From Ectobacillus sp048976805 (GTDB taxonomy: Bacteria > Bacillota > Bacilli > Bacillales > Bacillaceae_G): a stretch of DNA of 64,000 bases. The DNA lies in contig JBHGUR010000098.1 in NCBI GenBank assembly GCA_048976805.1, positions 1 to 64,000 on the forward strand, in the 5' to 3' direction. A model generated the notes under the pieces. That model saw nothing but the letters and a program-made list of their open reading frames with translations, was not told where the DNA came from and ran no database searches. Position 1 is the stretch's first letter; each line of letters opens with the position of its first letter. Positions 1 through 8,184 of the stretch are shown in pieces. The position numbers and the translations under genes were made by a program.

Positions 1-144
1 ACCTTGTACTTGCTTCCTCTCTCTGGTTTTCCGTCGTATGGGGCAGGAATAGGTTTTGACCGCTTCTATGCATAGCCGGATGCTCTCTCCCCCTTTCAAA
101 AGAAAGGTTTTATGTTCTTTTTTTAACTTGTATTTATATAGCGC
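1..144 (-). repeat. Left arm of a long inverted repeat (type B core-like)
   Basis: About 143 bp that recurs in reverse complement at 16466-16606 with only scattered differences. It contains the landmarks of the type B MITE core found elsewhere (a CTCTGGTTTTCC block, a GACCG block and a CTCTCCCC block). No GGCTCTGTTAAA terminus is visible, and the copy runs off the window edge, so its true length is unknown. No gene is visible in 1-351. Confidence 0.75.
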
Positions 145-235
145 ACTTCTTTTTACGTTTCTTTACCATTCCTTAACCGTATATTCATTCTTTTCATGTA
201 ACATAGAGAATGAAACGGCTATATAAACAAACCTG

Positions 236-335
236 TGAAGACAGAGGCGTAATTGCGTATGCCCTTTATTTCTGCAGTAAGCCGCTGCGCAAGGCTTCTT
301 CTGTGCCGGTAGTTTATAAATTCCGAATATATAAG
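236..335 (+). repeat. Diverged intergenic repeat (R3)
   Basis: It begins GAAGACAGAGGCGTA and shares this start, a CTTTATT block and a TTTATA end with 36934-37020. Similarity is only moderate, so relatedness is tentative. Short open frames here look like chance. Confidence 0.3.
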
Positions 336-351
336 AAACGAGGGATATACA

Positions 352-819
352 ATGCAACGGAAAATTCCCGTTCGAGTTTTAGTTGCTTTCGCTCTATTTG
401 GCATGTTTTTAAACATTATATTTTATACCGGCCAAGCGAGTAATCCAAAAGCATTTTCCGATCAGCAGCAGTCTACGCCTGTTTCATACCAAATCGTATA
501 TGAACAGCAAACCCACGTTCCGATTTCCGCCTCGTCAAACAAAGATAAACTGTTATTAAAAGGAATGATCGTTACCCATTTATCTACCCGTGCCGAACTC
601 ACGGAAATCGCAAAACAAATCAAAGAAAAGTACGCACATCGCCAGCTCGACTCCATCGAACTGACAGTTCATGATAAAAATAACGGATTGTACGAAGGAG
701 ATTACATCCCTTATAAACCAATAAGTAAAGGAACGATTTCTATCACTTATACCTCCTTAGGCCATAAGGAGCTAAAGATGCCGAAAAACGAAACTATTCT
801 TGTGCGAATCAATAAATAA
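352..819 (+). CDS. Exported protein of unknown function
   Basis: 155 residues. The N-terminus has basic residues followed by a hydrophobic stretch (about 8-25), as in an uncleaved anchor or signal peptide; there is no lipobox cysteine. The remainder is soluble, lysine-rich and without cysteine, so an extracytoplasmic location is likely. I recognise no domain. An ACGAGGG ribosome site precedes the ATG. The gene is monocistronic, ending in a hairpin terminator at 824-856. Confidence 0.6.
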   Translation: MQRKIPVRVLVAFALFGMFLNIIFYTGQASNPKAFSDQQQSTPVSYQIVYEQQTHVPISASSNKDKLLLKGMIVTHLSTRAELTEIAKQIKEKYAHRQLDSIELTVHDKNNGLYEGDYIPYKPISKGTISITYTSLGHKELKMPKNETILVRINK

Positions 820-823
820 ACTA

Positions 824-856
824 ACACCCTCTTGTATCCACAACAAGGGGGTGTTT
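824..856 (+). terminator. Rho-independent terminator
   Basis: Inverted repeat AACACCCTCTTGT / ACAAGGGGGTGTT followed by a short T-rich tail, just after the stop of the exported protein. Confidence 0.7.
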
Positions 857-1079
857 GCTTGCCAGCGGTCCAGCCAAAACCTTTTGGGAATGCATGCTAA
901 TGCTGATAAATCACGATTTTCGCTCATTTCGCCCCTAACACCTCTAGGCATTTGCAAGCCATAACAATTTAGGATTGTGCACATTTTTTAGAACTTGGTC
1001 AACCCGCCTATGTCTTGTCCCGGCAAGATGAATACCATATATTGACATTACATCCATAAGCATATATGACAGGGAGGAA

Positions 1080-1724
1080 ATGGATTTGTATTATCCGAAT
1101 TCTTATTATCAAAAAAAAGGCTTAACAAATCAATTGCGGGAGTTAATCGGGCAAACAGTGCAATTTAACTCTGGCGGTCCTGAAAAAGGAAAAGGTACGC
1201 TCCTTAAAATGAGCTCCGATTACTACGTTTTGCAGTGTGATGAAGGCATCTTCTACTATCCAATGCATCATGTAAAAAGCTATGCGCACATCCTTGAAGA
1301 TTCCAACGATGACCAAACGGATAGCAATGAAAATAAAAATGAGAGCAAAAATGAGAACAGCAATGAAAATGAACAAGATAATAAATCCGAACAGCCAATT
1401 ATTGTTCCCGGCAAACGCTTTGTTTCCGTTATCGACCGCTTAAAGGGGCAGGAAATTCAAATTAACCGCGGCGGCCCTCATAAAATTAAAGGCACTGTTG
1501 TCGGACGTAACCGCGACTCTATCATTTTGGAAGTAGACGGCGACACGCTGTTCATACCGCTTTTCCATATTCAAAGCATGTGTTGGAACTACAACAACTC
1601 ATCAAGCAACGACAACCAACAAAATAAAAACAACAGCAATGACAACAAAAATAAAAACAATAGCAAGGATTCAAAAAATGAAAATAAAAGCAGCAAAAAC
1701 AACAAAAACTATAGACGCTACTAA
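1080..1724 (+). CDS. cotB: CotB-like spore coat protein (two DUF2642-type repeats)
   Basis: 214 residues. Two copies of an approximately 50-residue unit (about 19-66 and 118-165) each carry a Gly-Gly-Pro motif followed by KGKGT or KIKGT and an IP/YP-x-x-H-[IV]-[KQ]-S ending, as in Bacillus CotB coat proteins. The linker and the C-terminal tail are very rich in Asn, Lys, Ser, Asp and Glu, replacing the Ser/Lys/Arg-rich tail of B. subtilis CotB. Expected location is the outer spore coat. An AGGGAGG site lies only 2 nt from the ATG, which is unusually close. A terminator follows at 1838. Confidence 0.75.
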   Translation: MDLYYPNSYYQKKGLTNQLRELIGQTVQFNSGGPEKGKGTLLKMSSDYYVLQCDEGIFYYPMHHVKSYAHILEDSNDDQTDSNENKNESKNENSNENEQDNKSEQPIIVPGKRFVSVIDRLKGQEIQINRGGPHKIKGTVVGRNRDSIILEVDGDTLFIPLFHIQSMCWNYNNSSSNDNQQNKNNSNDNKNKNNSKDSKNENKSSKNNKNYRRY

Positions 1725-1837
1725 TCAAAACTCTTCTAACAATCCTAAAACAGTTTGGCTGTTAAAGCCTTGCAACTGCAAGTAACCTCTATCAATTATG
1801 ATTTCCTTCATATATCCCCAAAAATAATCTATCCCCC

Positions 1838-1871
1838 GTAAAAGAATCTATCTCGAGATAGATTCTTTTAC
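1838..1871 (+). terminator. Perfect hairpin terminator
   Basis: GTAAAAGAATCTATCT pairs perfectly with its complement around a CGAG-type centre, with T-runs on both sides, so it may work in either direction. It ends the cotB-like gene. The rest of 1725-2113 is AT-rich leader for the phosphate operon; I could not pick one convincing promoter there. Confidence 0.75.
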
Positions 1872-2113
1872 TTTATTCAACTGCTTTGTATGCACAAAAA
1901 GATGGCAAAACCATTCCTTATGCTACAAATATGGCTATACTATATACAAGAGATTTTCATGTAAACTATTTATTAATTTTTATAATTTTTCAACTTGTCT
2001 AATGTTAAGATTTTGTAAATATTTTCGATAAAATGTTTTAAAATATGACAAGTTTTTGATAGAATTGACTAGCCAATGCATATTACATATTACTTTTTGG
2101 TGGAGGTAAAAAA

Positions 2114-2734
2114 ATGGTTTTCAAAGGTAAAAAAGACAAATTTTCTGAAATGCTTTCTAATGTATCAGAAAATCTAAAAGAGGGCGCACAGTTTTTTGCT
2201 GAGTATAAACTGAAAAATGCAAGTGACCTAAAAGAATTTTCCATCCGCATGAAGGAATTTGAAACAAAAGGCGATACGTTTATCCATGAGATTATTATGG
2301 AATTAAATAAAGCCTTTATTACGCCAATTGAACGCGAAGATATTTTGCATCTTGCAATGAGCATGGACGATGTATTAGACGGTCTTGAACATACAGCCGC
2401 TCTCTTTGAAATGTATTCTATTACAGAAGCTGACGAGTATATGGTTAAATTTGTGGAGCCAATTCATGCTTGTGCTGTTGAAATTGCTGCTTCTATTGAG
2501 CTTCTTGCAAACAAAAAGCTTCTGGACATCCGTACAAATGCAATTAAGATTAAAGATCACGAATCAACATGTGACGATATTTTAAGACATTCAATTAAAC
2601 AATTGTTCTCACGCGAAAAAGACCCTATTAAAATTATTCAATACAAAGAAATTTATGAAAACTTAGAAGAAGTTGCTGATAGCTGTCAAGGTGTAGCAAA
2701 TGTGCTAGAAACCATTATTATGAAAAACGCTTAA
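2114..2734 (+). CDS. DUF47/PhoU-like accessory protein of the phosphate transporter
   Basis: 206 residues, the usual length of the DUF47 (TIGR00153) family that includes B. subtilis YkaA. It is all-helical, with PhoU-like acidic motifs (EFETKGDTFIHEI and MDDVLDGLEHTA) that in this family bind metal ions. GGTGGAGG precedes the ATG. It lies 17 nt upstream of the Pit permease gene, the standard arrangement in which the PhoU-like protein modulates the low-affinity transporter. Cytoplasmic. Confidence 0.88.
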   Translation: MVFKGKKDKFSEMLSNVSENLKEGAQFFAEYKLKNASDLKEFSIRMKEFETKGDTFIHEIIMELNKAFITPIEREDILHLAMSMDDVLDGLEHTAALFEMYSITEADEYMVKFVEPIHACAVEIAASIELLANKKLLDIRTNAIKIKDHESTCDDILRHSIKQLFSREKDPIKIIQYKEIYENLEEVADSCQGVANVLETIIMKNA

Positions 2735-2751
2735 GGAGTACTAACAGAACA

Positions 2752-3750
2752 ATGGATACAATGTTAATCTTAACAATTTTAGTTGTTATCGGCGCCCTGG
2801 CCTTTGACTTCATTAACGGCTTTCATGACACAGCCAACTCTATTGCGACATCGGTTTCGACAAAGGCTTTAAAACCGCGACAAGCTATTGTTCTTGCAGC
2901 CGTGATGAACTTTGTCGGCGCGATGACGTTTACAGGAGTGGCAAAAACGATTACAAAGGATATCGTCGACCCATTCAAGCTGGAAAACGGCTCCATTGTA
3001 ATTTTGGCTGCCCTAATCGCAGCTATCGCTTGGAATTTGATTACTTGGTATTATGGGATTCCAAGCAGCTCCTCCCATGCTATTATCGGCTCTATTGCAG
3101 GAGCGGCTATTGCAGCAGCCGGCTTTGGCGCATTGCATTATGACGGATTTTTAAAAATCCTTGAATCGCTTATTATCTCGCCAATTCTCGCTTTTATTGC
3201 CGGCTTTATCATATATAGTATTTTCAAAGTCGTCTTTAAAAACAATAATTTAACAAAAACAAATAAACGCTTCCGTTACTTCCAAATCGCGACAGCTGCA
3301 TTGCAGGCTTATACGCATGGAACAAACGATGCGCAAAAAGCAATGGGAATCATTACAATGGCGCTAATCGCCAATAACTATGTAACGACTACCGATATTC
3401 CGTTTTGGGTACAACTTTCCTGTGCGCTTGCTATGGGGCTTGGTACCTCTGTAGGCGGTTGGAAAATTATTAAAACAGTCGGTGGCCGCATTATGAAAAT
3501 CCGGCCGGTTAACGGGGTTGCGGCAGATTTAACAGGGGCGGCCATTATTTTCGGCGCGACGTACATTCATTTGCCGGTAAGTACGACCCACGTTATCTCC
3601 TCTTCGATTTTAGGCGTAGGGGCGGCTCACCGCGTAAAAGGTGTAAAATGGGGAACAGCCCAACGTATGCTAATTACATGGTTTATCACCCTTCCTATAT
3701 CCGCCACACTTGCAGCAATTATGTATTTTATTTTAAATTTAATCTTTTAG
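2752..3750 (+). CDS. pit: PiT-family inorganic phosphate permease
   Basis: 332 residues with about ten membrane segments. The two PiT signature repeats are visible: GFHDTANSIATSV near residue 22 and THGTNDAQKAMGI near residue 190. The signatures and the upstream DUF47 gene point to metal-phosphate/H+ symport rather than sulfate; compare the divergent CysP paralogue at 26400-27461. It forms a two-gene operon ending in a strong terminator. Confidence 0.92.
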   Translation: MDTMLILTILVVIGALAFDFINGFHDTANSIATSVSTKALKPRQAIVLAAVMNFVGAMTFTGVAKTITKDIVDPFKLENGSIVILAALIAAIAWNLITWYYGIPSSSSHAIIGSIAGAAIAAAGFGALHYDGFLKILESLIISPILAFIAGFIIYSIFKVVFKNNNLTKTNKRFRYFQIATAALQAYTHGTNDAQKAMGIITMALIANNYVTTTDIPFWVQLSCALAMGLGTSVGGWKIIKTVGGRIMKIRPVNGVAADLTGAAIIFGATYIHLPVSTTHVISSSILGVGAAHRVKGVKWGTAQRMLITWFITLPISATLAAIMYFILNLIF

Positions 3751-3751
3751 C

Positions 3752-3787
3752 AAAAAAGAATCACCTTTTCCTGGGTGATTCTTTTTT
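3752..3787 (+). terminator. Terminator of the pit operon
   Basis: AAAAAAGAATCACC pairs with GGTGATTCTTTTTT across an 8-nt loop, starting directly after the pit stop codon. Confidence 0.9.
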
Positions 3788-3942
3788 GGCTGTTTCTAAT
3801 GCATTTATGGTGCCTGTATGCACTGCTGCATGCGCTTCCTTTCTAGCCTCCTATTGTAACAATCTGCAAAGAGCGCCCCTATTTTGGCAATAAAATATAT
3901 ATAATGATATATGTGAATTTAGGTGCACAGGGGATATATACA

Positions 3943-4219
3943 CCACGGAATATGTACGATTGCTATGTGCCGGATTGCTGGGCAGCGTAGCCACTTCTAT
4001 GTTCATCGTATTTCTATCTGCAGCAGTTGGCTCCGCAGCTCACATTTCATTAGAGAATGTGAATTGGCTGTATGCTCTCGTATTCCAGGAACATGGTTTG
4101 GCGGCAAAATCGGCGCATTTATTGATACAAAGCTAAGCAGTAGTGCAATTGTGACCACCCTTCGCATCCCCCTCATTATCGTTGGTATCCGAATGATAAT
4201 AAACTTATTTATAGGCTAA
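3943..4219 (+). pseudogene. Decayed TauE/SafE-type anion exporter (C-terminal remnant)
   Basis: Two reading frames together read like the end of a TauE/SafE (DUF81) membrane protein. One frame gives LLGSVATSMFIVFLSAAVG and ENVNWLYALVF. After a shift near 4080-4088 the next frame gives PGTWFGGKIGAF, then a hydrophobic end LRIPLIIVGIRMI. The N-terminal half is missing and there is no start. It is a relic of a sulfite/sulfoacetate exporter-like gene, later abutted by a type A MITE at 4214. Confidence 0.65.
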
Positions 4220-4326
4220 GATTGATTTTGGTTCATTTGTTGGTCGGAAACGAAAGGCGGCCCCGCCCCGCCCTGCGGAAAGCGTCCGCCTGTAGCGGAA
4301 AATCAACAATCAAGTTTAACAGAGCC
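4214..4326 (+). mobile_element. Type A MITE, copy A1
   Basis: It ends in TTTAACAGAGCC and starts with a shortened GGCT terminus. The core has GAAACGAAAGGCGG and GCGGAAAGCGTCCGCC, shared with 5447-5631, 37025-37130, 57013-57143 and 57596-57732. The flanks TATTTATA (4206-4213) and TATTTAAA (4327-4334) match at 7 of 8 positions, consistent with an old 8-bp target duplication. Confidence 0.75.
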
Positions 4327-4331
4327 TATTT

Positions 4332-4364
4332 AAAAAAAGCGCATTTTTAAAAAGTGCGCTTTTT
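4332..4364. terminator. Bidirectional terminator
   Basis: AAAAAGCGCA and TGCGCTTTTT form a perfect stem with A- and T-runs on either side. It lies directly after the stop of the 32-residue minus-strand reading frame at 4363-4461. Confidence 0.8.
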
Positions 4365-4461
4365 AATACGAGCATTCGTATAAAAATAATCCGAATATTA
4401 CTACAGCCACCGCAAATATAAGCAATAATAATTTATTGGAAACATACCATCCACGCGCCAT
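4363..4461 (-). CDS. Candidate 32-residue single-span membrane peptide
   Basis: The frame from ATG at 4461 encodes MARGWYVSNK, then a hydrophobic segment of about 18 residues (LLLLIFAVAVVIFGLFL) and ends YECSY. It is followed at once by a perfect terminator, which favours a real gene. Against it, the ribosome site (GAGGATGGTGGGG) is poor. Function unknown. Confidence 0.4.
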   Translation of the reverse strand: MARGWYVSNKLLLLIFAVAVVIFGLFLYECSY

Positions 4462-4589
4462 CGTTTCGCCCCACCATCCTCGCTGTTTTCCATTATCATA
4501 ACTAAAATAGGTTAACATACGATTACAGCAGGTTTACAATCTGAAAACCTTTTATTGCAAAAACAAAAAATTGTATCGCTCGTGCGGAT

Positions 4590-4814
4590 TTAATGCAATA
4601 GCGTCCATCCCATTAAGTCATCGTGGACTTGCCGCGCCCGCTTATCATTGCGATCATACAGTTCCCCGTAGCTGTCCGTTTCTTCATCATATGCCATCGT
4701 ATAAATAATTTTTCCTTCTATCTCTACAGAAAGGACAAGGCCGCCCTTCATTTCCTCGATCCGAATCGTCGCATCATCCGGAACCTTCGTTACTTCTAAT
4801 CTTCTTTCAAACAT
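4590..4814 (-). CDS. Small conserved-looking protein of unknown function
   Basis: 74 residues, acidic, no cysteine, no membrane segment. Strands and charged turns (IRIEEMKGGLVLSVEIEGK) suggest a small beta-rich domain. A very good ribosome site (TTAGGAGG, 7 nt before the ATG) supports translation. It is divergent from the Crp/Fnr-type regulator; the two share an 85-bp intergenic region. I do not recognise the family. Confidence 0.6.
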   Translation of the reverse strand: MFERRLEVTKVPDDATIRIEEMKGGLVLSVEIEGKIIYTMAYDEETDSYGELYDRNDKRARQVHDDLMGWTLLH

Positions 4815-4909
4815 AGCGGTCCTCCTAACAGTTCTCCCTTTGCATTGTAGTTTTCTGTACTACACAGTATACTATCAAATAGGACAATAAAAATAAAGAG
4901 GTGCATAAC

Positions 4910-5422
4910 TTGATTTTACATAAAGGTGAAATTTTATTTCGGCAAGGCGAAGAAGGACCGCTCTTTTTTGTAAAAAGCGGGTTATTCAAAGTAGTAAGGC
5001 TGCAGGAAGATGGGACCCCCTTTTTGTTCAACATTATTGTTCCGGGTGAAACAATTCCCCACCACTCCCTTATCTCTCCGAAAGAGTATCATGGTACTGC
5101 CGTCGCTCTTATTAAATCAGAAGTAGAACCCATATCCCCTTCTAGCTGGTACGGGCGGCTACAACAGCAGCCGGAAGCATATGCAGAAATTGCTCAGCAG
5201 CTGCAAGAAAAGCTTAGAATGATGCAGCAGCGAATCGACCAATTAACGACTGTTTCTCCGAAAGAACGACTAGAACTCTTGCAAAGCTGGTTTGCTTCTT
5301 ATTTAGGGAATATTCCTATATATGACATCTTGACACAAACAGAGATTGCCCAATTAATCGGCATGCGCAGAGAGACGGTTAACCGGCTTCTTCGAGAACA
5401 AAGAAAAGCTGGGAAGGACTGA
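4910..5422 (+). CDS. Crp/Fnr-family transcriptional regulator
   Basis: About 170 residues. The N-terminal part is a shortened cyclic-nucleotide-binding-type beta-roll (LHKGEILFRQGEEGPLFFV) and the C-terminus is a Crp-type helix-turn-helix (TQTEIAQLIGMRRETVNRLL). It has no cysteines, so it cannot carry an Fnr-type iron-sulfur cluster or sense by thiols. I chose TTG at 4910 because AAGAGGTG (4895-4902) lies 7 nt upstream; the alternative GTG at 4901 is inside that site. It is convergent with hmp, whose upstream region has a Crp/Fnr-type box, so hmp is a candidate target. Confidence 0.82.
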   Translation: MILHKGEILFRQGEEGPLFFVKSGLFKVVRLQEDGTPFLFNIIVPGETIPHHSLISPKEYHGTAVALIKSEVEPISPSSWYGRLQQQPEAYAEIAQQLQEKLRMMQQRIDQLTTVSPKERLELLQSWFASYLGNIPIYDILTQTEIAQLIGMRRETVNRLLREQRKAGKD

Positions 5423-5440
5423 ACCCTCCCCAGCTTTTTT
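5405..5440 (+). terminator. Terminator of the Crp/Fnr-type gene
   Basis: AAAGCTGGG pairs with CCCAGCTTT, followed by a T-run. The stem overlaps the last codons and stop of the gene. Confidence 0.75.
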
Positions 5441-5446
5441 AATATT

Positions 5447-5631
5447 GGCTCTGTTAAAGACTAATGTTGATTTGGATTCATTTGTTGATTTGAAACGAAA
5501 GGCGGCGACTCCAGCGGGAAAAGCTGAATAGCCGAGCCCCTGGATTGAGCGTAGCGAGGGAAGCGGCTCGGCCCCGTCCGCGGAAAGCGTCCACCTGTAG
5601 CGGAAAATCAACAATCAAGTTTAACAGAGCC
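5447..5631 (+). mobile_element. Type A MITE, copy A2 (best preserved)
   Basis: Termini GGCTCTGTTAAAGAC and CTTTTAAC-type complement TTTAACAGAGCC; a perfect 8-bp target duplication TTAATATT lies at 5439-5446 and 5632-5639. The core is GC-rich with GACTCCAGCGGGAAAAGC and GCGGAAAGCGTCC. It encodes no transposase. A partial terminus-like AGCTCTGTTAACAC follows at 5641. The remaining bases to 5733 hold no gene. Confidence 0.88.
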
Positions 5632-5733
5632 TTAATATTAAGCTCTGTTAACACAGTGCTGATAAGAGCTTGACGCAAATGAACCAAAAACGCGCTATAT
5701 CAATAGTAACATTTACATAGCCTAATGTTAAAA

Positions 5734-6963
5734 CTACTCCAATGAAGCTGCCGGGCCAAAGAATTCAAAATGAATACGCTGAGGCTCTACTCCCCACTCT
5801 TTTAATATGCGATTCATTTGTTTCATAAACGGCACCGGACCGCAGAAATAGAAATCCGCCTCTTTAGGCGCAATAGATTGGAGCCACGCCAAGTCGATAA
5901 AGCCTTCTTTATCGTAGTTACGCGCCTCGCGATCCTCTTCTGTCGGCTCTGAATAACAAGTATAAACTTCTGCATTCTTAAACTCTTTAGATGCTAAGCC
6001 TAAATAATCCTTCATCGCCTGTACCTTGCTGTTAAGCGCTCCATGAACGTAATACACTTTACGGTTTGGATAAGAATCTACAATCGTATTGAACATGCTC
6101 ATCAGCGGCGTAAAACCTACTCCACCGCTCAATAGAACAACTGGCCGATCCGTTGTTGTATCCAATACAAAATCCCCAGCCGGAGCAGTTATTTCTAGTA
6201 CGTCTCCTTTTTCAACTTGGCTATGCAAGTAGTTGGAAACAACGCCAGCTGGAATGTCCCCGCTGCCATCTTCACGTTTTACGCTAATGCGGTAGTAATC
6301 CTTTCCAGGAGCATCAGATAAGCTGTATTGGCGGATATGTGTATGTGTTTCTCCTGGAATGTTCACCTTAACGCTAATATATTGTCCTGGCTGAAATGAA
6401 GAAAGCGCTTTTCCATCTTGCGGCTTTAAATAGAAGGACGTAATTACGTCACTCTCTTTCACCTTCCCTGTCACCACGAATGTACGGAAATCCTTCCATC
6501 CGCCCGCCATTTGTTCTGCTTCTTTATACATTTCAGCTTCTACTTGGATGAATACGTCGGCAATGACGCCGTATGCTTCAGCCCATGCATCTAATACTTC
6601 CTGCGGTGCATTTGCCACTTCTTTAATCGCCTGCAGCAAACATTTGCCGACAATCGGATAATGTTCTGCTTTAATTCCTAAGCTGCGATGTTTATGACCA
6701 ATTTGCTTTACAACCGGAACAATGACCTCCAATTGCTCAATGTGAGCAGCTGCAGCGTATACCGCGTTGGCTAATGCTTGCGGCTGTCTTCCTTTTTTCT
6801 GATTTGTATGATTAAAAATATTTAATAACTCTGGATGCTCCGAAAACATAATTTGATAAAAGCGAGTTGTGATATCTACCCCGCGCTCTTGGAGCAAAGG
6901 CACTGTTGCTTTTACAATCTCAATTGTTTGTTCACTTAATAAAGGCTTTGTGCTTTGAGTCAT
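5734..6963 (-). CDS. hmp: Flavohemoglobin (nitric oxide dioxygenase)
   Basis: 409 residues. The globin domain (about 1-145) has the proximal histidine in HKHRSLG (His92), the B10 tyrosine in RFYQIMF and an E7-region NQKKG. The ferredoxin reductase part has the FAD motif RQYSLSDAP, the NAD motif SGGVGFTPL and the C-terminal FFGP. It oxidises NO to nitrate with NAD(P)H and O2 in the cytoplasm. ATG at 6963 is chosen over the far upstream start because GCAGGAGTGGAG precedes it. A promoter and a Crp/Fnr-type box lie just upstream. Confidence 0.96.
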   Translation of the reverse strand: MTQSTKPLLSEQTIEIVKATVPLLQERGVDITTRFYQIMFSEHPELLNIFNHTNQKKGRQPQALANAVYAAAAHIEQLEVIVPVVKQIGHKHRSLGIKAEHYPIVGKCLLQAIKEVANAPQEVLDAWAEAYGVIADVFIQVEAEMYKEAEQMAGGWKDFRTFVVTGKVKESDVITSFYLKPQDGKALSSFQPGQYISVKVNIPGETHTHIRQYSLSDAPGKDYYRISVKREDGSGDIPAGVVSNYLHSQVEKGDVLEITAPAGDFVLDTTTDRPVVLLSGGVGFTPLMSMFNTIVDSYPNRKVYYVHGALNSKVQAMKDYLGLASKEFKNAEVYTCYSEPTEEDREARNYDKEGFIDLAWLQSIAPKEADFYFCGPVPFMKQMNRILKEWGVEPQRIHFEFFGPAASLE

Positions 6964-6999
6964 CTTATCTCCACTCCTGCATGTATTTTTCTCTCTTTT

Positions 7000-7049
7000 C
7001 ACATTGATTATAGTAAAAACCACAATATTCCACTGTGATTTCAATCACT
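7000..7049 (-). promoter_or_regulatory. hmp promoter with Crp/Fnr-type box at -41.5
   Basis: On the minus strand TATAAT lies at 7012-7007, which predicts a start near 7000. The palindrome TGTGATTTCAATCACT (7034-7049) fits the Crp/Fnr consensus TGTGA-N6-TCACA except for one end base. Its centre is 41.5 bp upstream of the predicted start, the standard class II activator position; there is no good -35 hexamer, as expected for an activated promoter. Confidence 0.6.
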
Positions 7050-7142
7050 ATAAACATGTTGTTTTTGTGAAAGACAAAAAACTGCCACAAAATTTTATAA
7101 TTCCCTTTCATTAAGCTATATAAATACAAATTGGAAAACCAA

Positions 7143-7169
7143 TAAAAAAGACATACAATGCTGTATGCC
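7143..7169 (-). terminator. Terminator of the 7170-7700 gene
   Basis: On the minus strand GGCATACAGCATTGTATGTC folds into a hairpin with a GCAT loop, followed by a T-run. It starts right after the stop codon. Confidence 0.75.
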
Positions 7170-7700
7170 TTAGCCGTTTTTATGCTTTTGCAACTCCTCT
7201 TCCACTATCTTTATATTTTCCCCGTTTCCAAATTCCGTGTAACCCCAAATATTCGTTTCCGACGTATTGCGGTTTAAAATAATGTCTAAATCATGGTAAA
7301 TTCGGTGACTATATATAACAAGCTGGATATTCCCCTTTTCAACCCCCAGCTTAGCGAGCTCGTAGCTTTTGATAAGGTCTTCTTTTACCTTTTTATTTTT
7401 GGTCTTTTGGTGAATGTCTTTTAACGCAGATTCCTGTTCTGCGAACCACTGCCGCAACTGCTTCCAATCGCCTTCATTGTATTTTTCGGCTTTCCCATAA
7501 TTTAAAAAACCATTAAAACTTTCATGTGTCTTTCCGATAAAAAGCAACACTTCCTTTGATTCATCTGCCTGCTCCGTTTGCGGAATTGCTGCCGCGTCAA
7601 GCGGTCGATTCGCATAGTAGAGGAACAGTTTAGTTAGCAGAAAAAAAGTTGCCACCATCGCTGCCAATATCCCGAGTATGTTTAATACCTTTTTCATCAC
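7170..7700 (-). CDS. Membrane-anchored protein of unknown function
   Basis: 176 residues. One N-terminal membrane helix (about 6-28, ILGILAAMVATFFLLTKLF) and a predicted extracytoplasmic helical domain rich in Lys, Glu and Asn. No cysteine after the membrane helix and no enzyme motif that I recognise. AAGGAG lies 8 nt before the ATG. Monocistronic, with its own terminator. Divergent from the two-span protein at 7964. Confidence 0.65.
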   Translation of the reverse strand: MMKKVLNILGILAAMVATFFLLTKLFLYYANRPLDAAAIPQTEQADESKEVLLFIGKTHESFNGFLNYGKAEKYNEGDWKQLRQWFAEQESALKDIHQKTKNKKVKEDLIKSYELAKLGVEKGNIQLVIYSHRIYHDLDIILNRNTSETNIWGYTEFGNGENIKIVEEELQKHKNG

Positions 7701-7891
7701 ACAAACTCCTTCTTCCTATTCTTATGTACTAGACAAGATGTTACGTTTATTTCGTTAATATTTCATATTGGTAACATTCGATAGACAAGAAAGAACTCCT
7801 TGCAAAAACATTCTCGTAATTTCGACAACTTTCTTGCGCATACCCTAAAATCATTATGTAAACATTCATTTCCCTTTGCAAAATACATATT

Positions 7892-7919
7892 TTGTATATA
7901 AAGTTATTTCCTGTACAAT
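7892..7919 (+). promoter_or_regulatory. Candidate sigma-A promoter
   Basis: TTGTAT (7892-7897), 16-bp spacer, TACAAT (7914-7919), placed 45 bp before the start of the 68-residue membrane protein. Confidence 0.45.
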
Positions 7920-7963
7920 ATTAGGCTATACTAATATTGACTTATGCATATGGAGGTGACTTT

Positions 7964-8170
7964 ATGAAAGCCTATTCTATTATTTTTGGACTTCTTTCTT
8001 TTTTTGCATCTATTTTAATTTTATATTCCGTTGGCAATGTTTTATCTATTAAATGGCTGCAGTACAGTACAAATCAATCTGTATCGTCAGCTGGATTTTG
8101 GCTCCCGCTCCTTCTCGCACTCATAATTGGATATTTAATTGTTCGCAAATATAAATCAAGACTTGGCTGA
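7964..8170 (+). CDS. Small two-span membrane protein
   Basis: 68 residues with hydrophobic segments at about 4-22 and 44-62 and a basic end (RKYKSRLG). ATG at 7964 is chosen over an in-frame upstream start because GGAGGTGA lies 4-5 nt before it. A promoter-like sequence is upstream and a terminator overlaps the stop codon. Function not recognised. Confidence 0.6.
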   Translation: MKAYSIIFGLLSFFASILILYSVGNVLSIKWLQYSTNQSVSSAGFWLPLLLALIIGYLIVRKYKSRLG

Positions 8171-8184
8171 TGAGCCAAGTCTTA
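8158..8184. terminator. Shared bidirectional terminator
   Basis: AAGACTTGGCT and AGCCAAGTCTT form a perfect 11-bp stem with a GATG loop. It lies between, and overlaps the ends of, the convergent genes at 7964-8170 and 8182-9003. Confidence 0.8.

Noticed and set aside
772..984. Minus-strand 70-codon frame
   Set aside because: It overlaps the end of the exported protein gene and its terminator, and has no ribosome site or protein-like composition.
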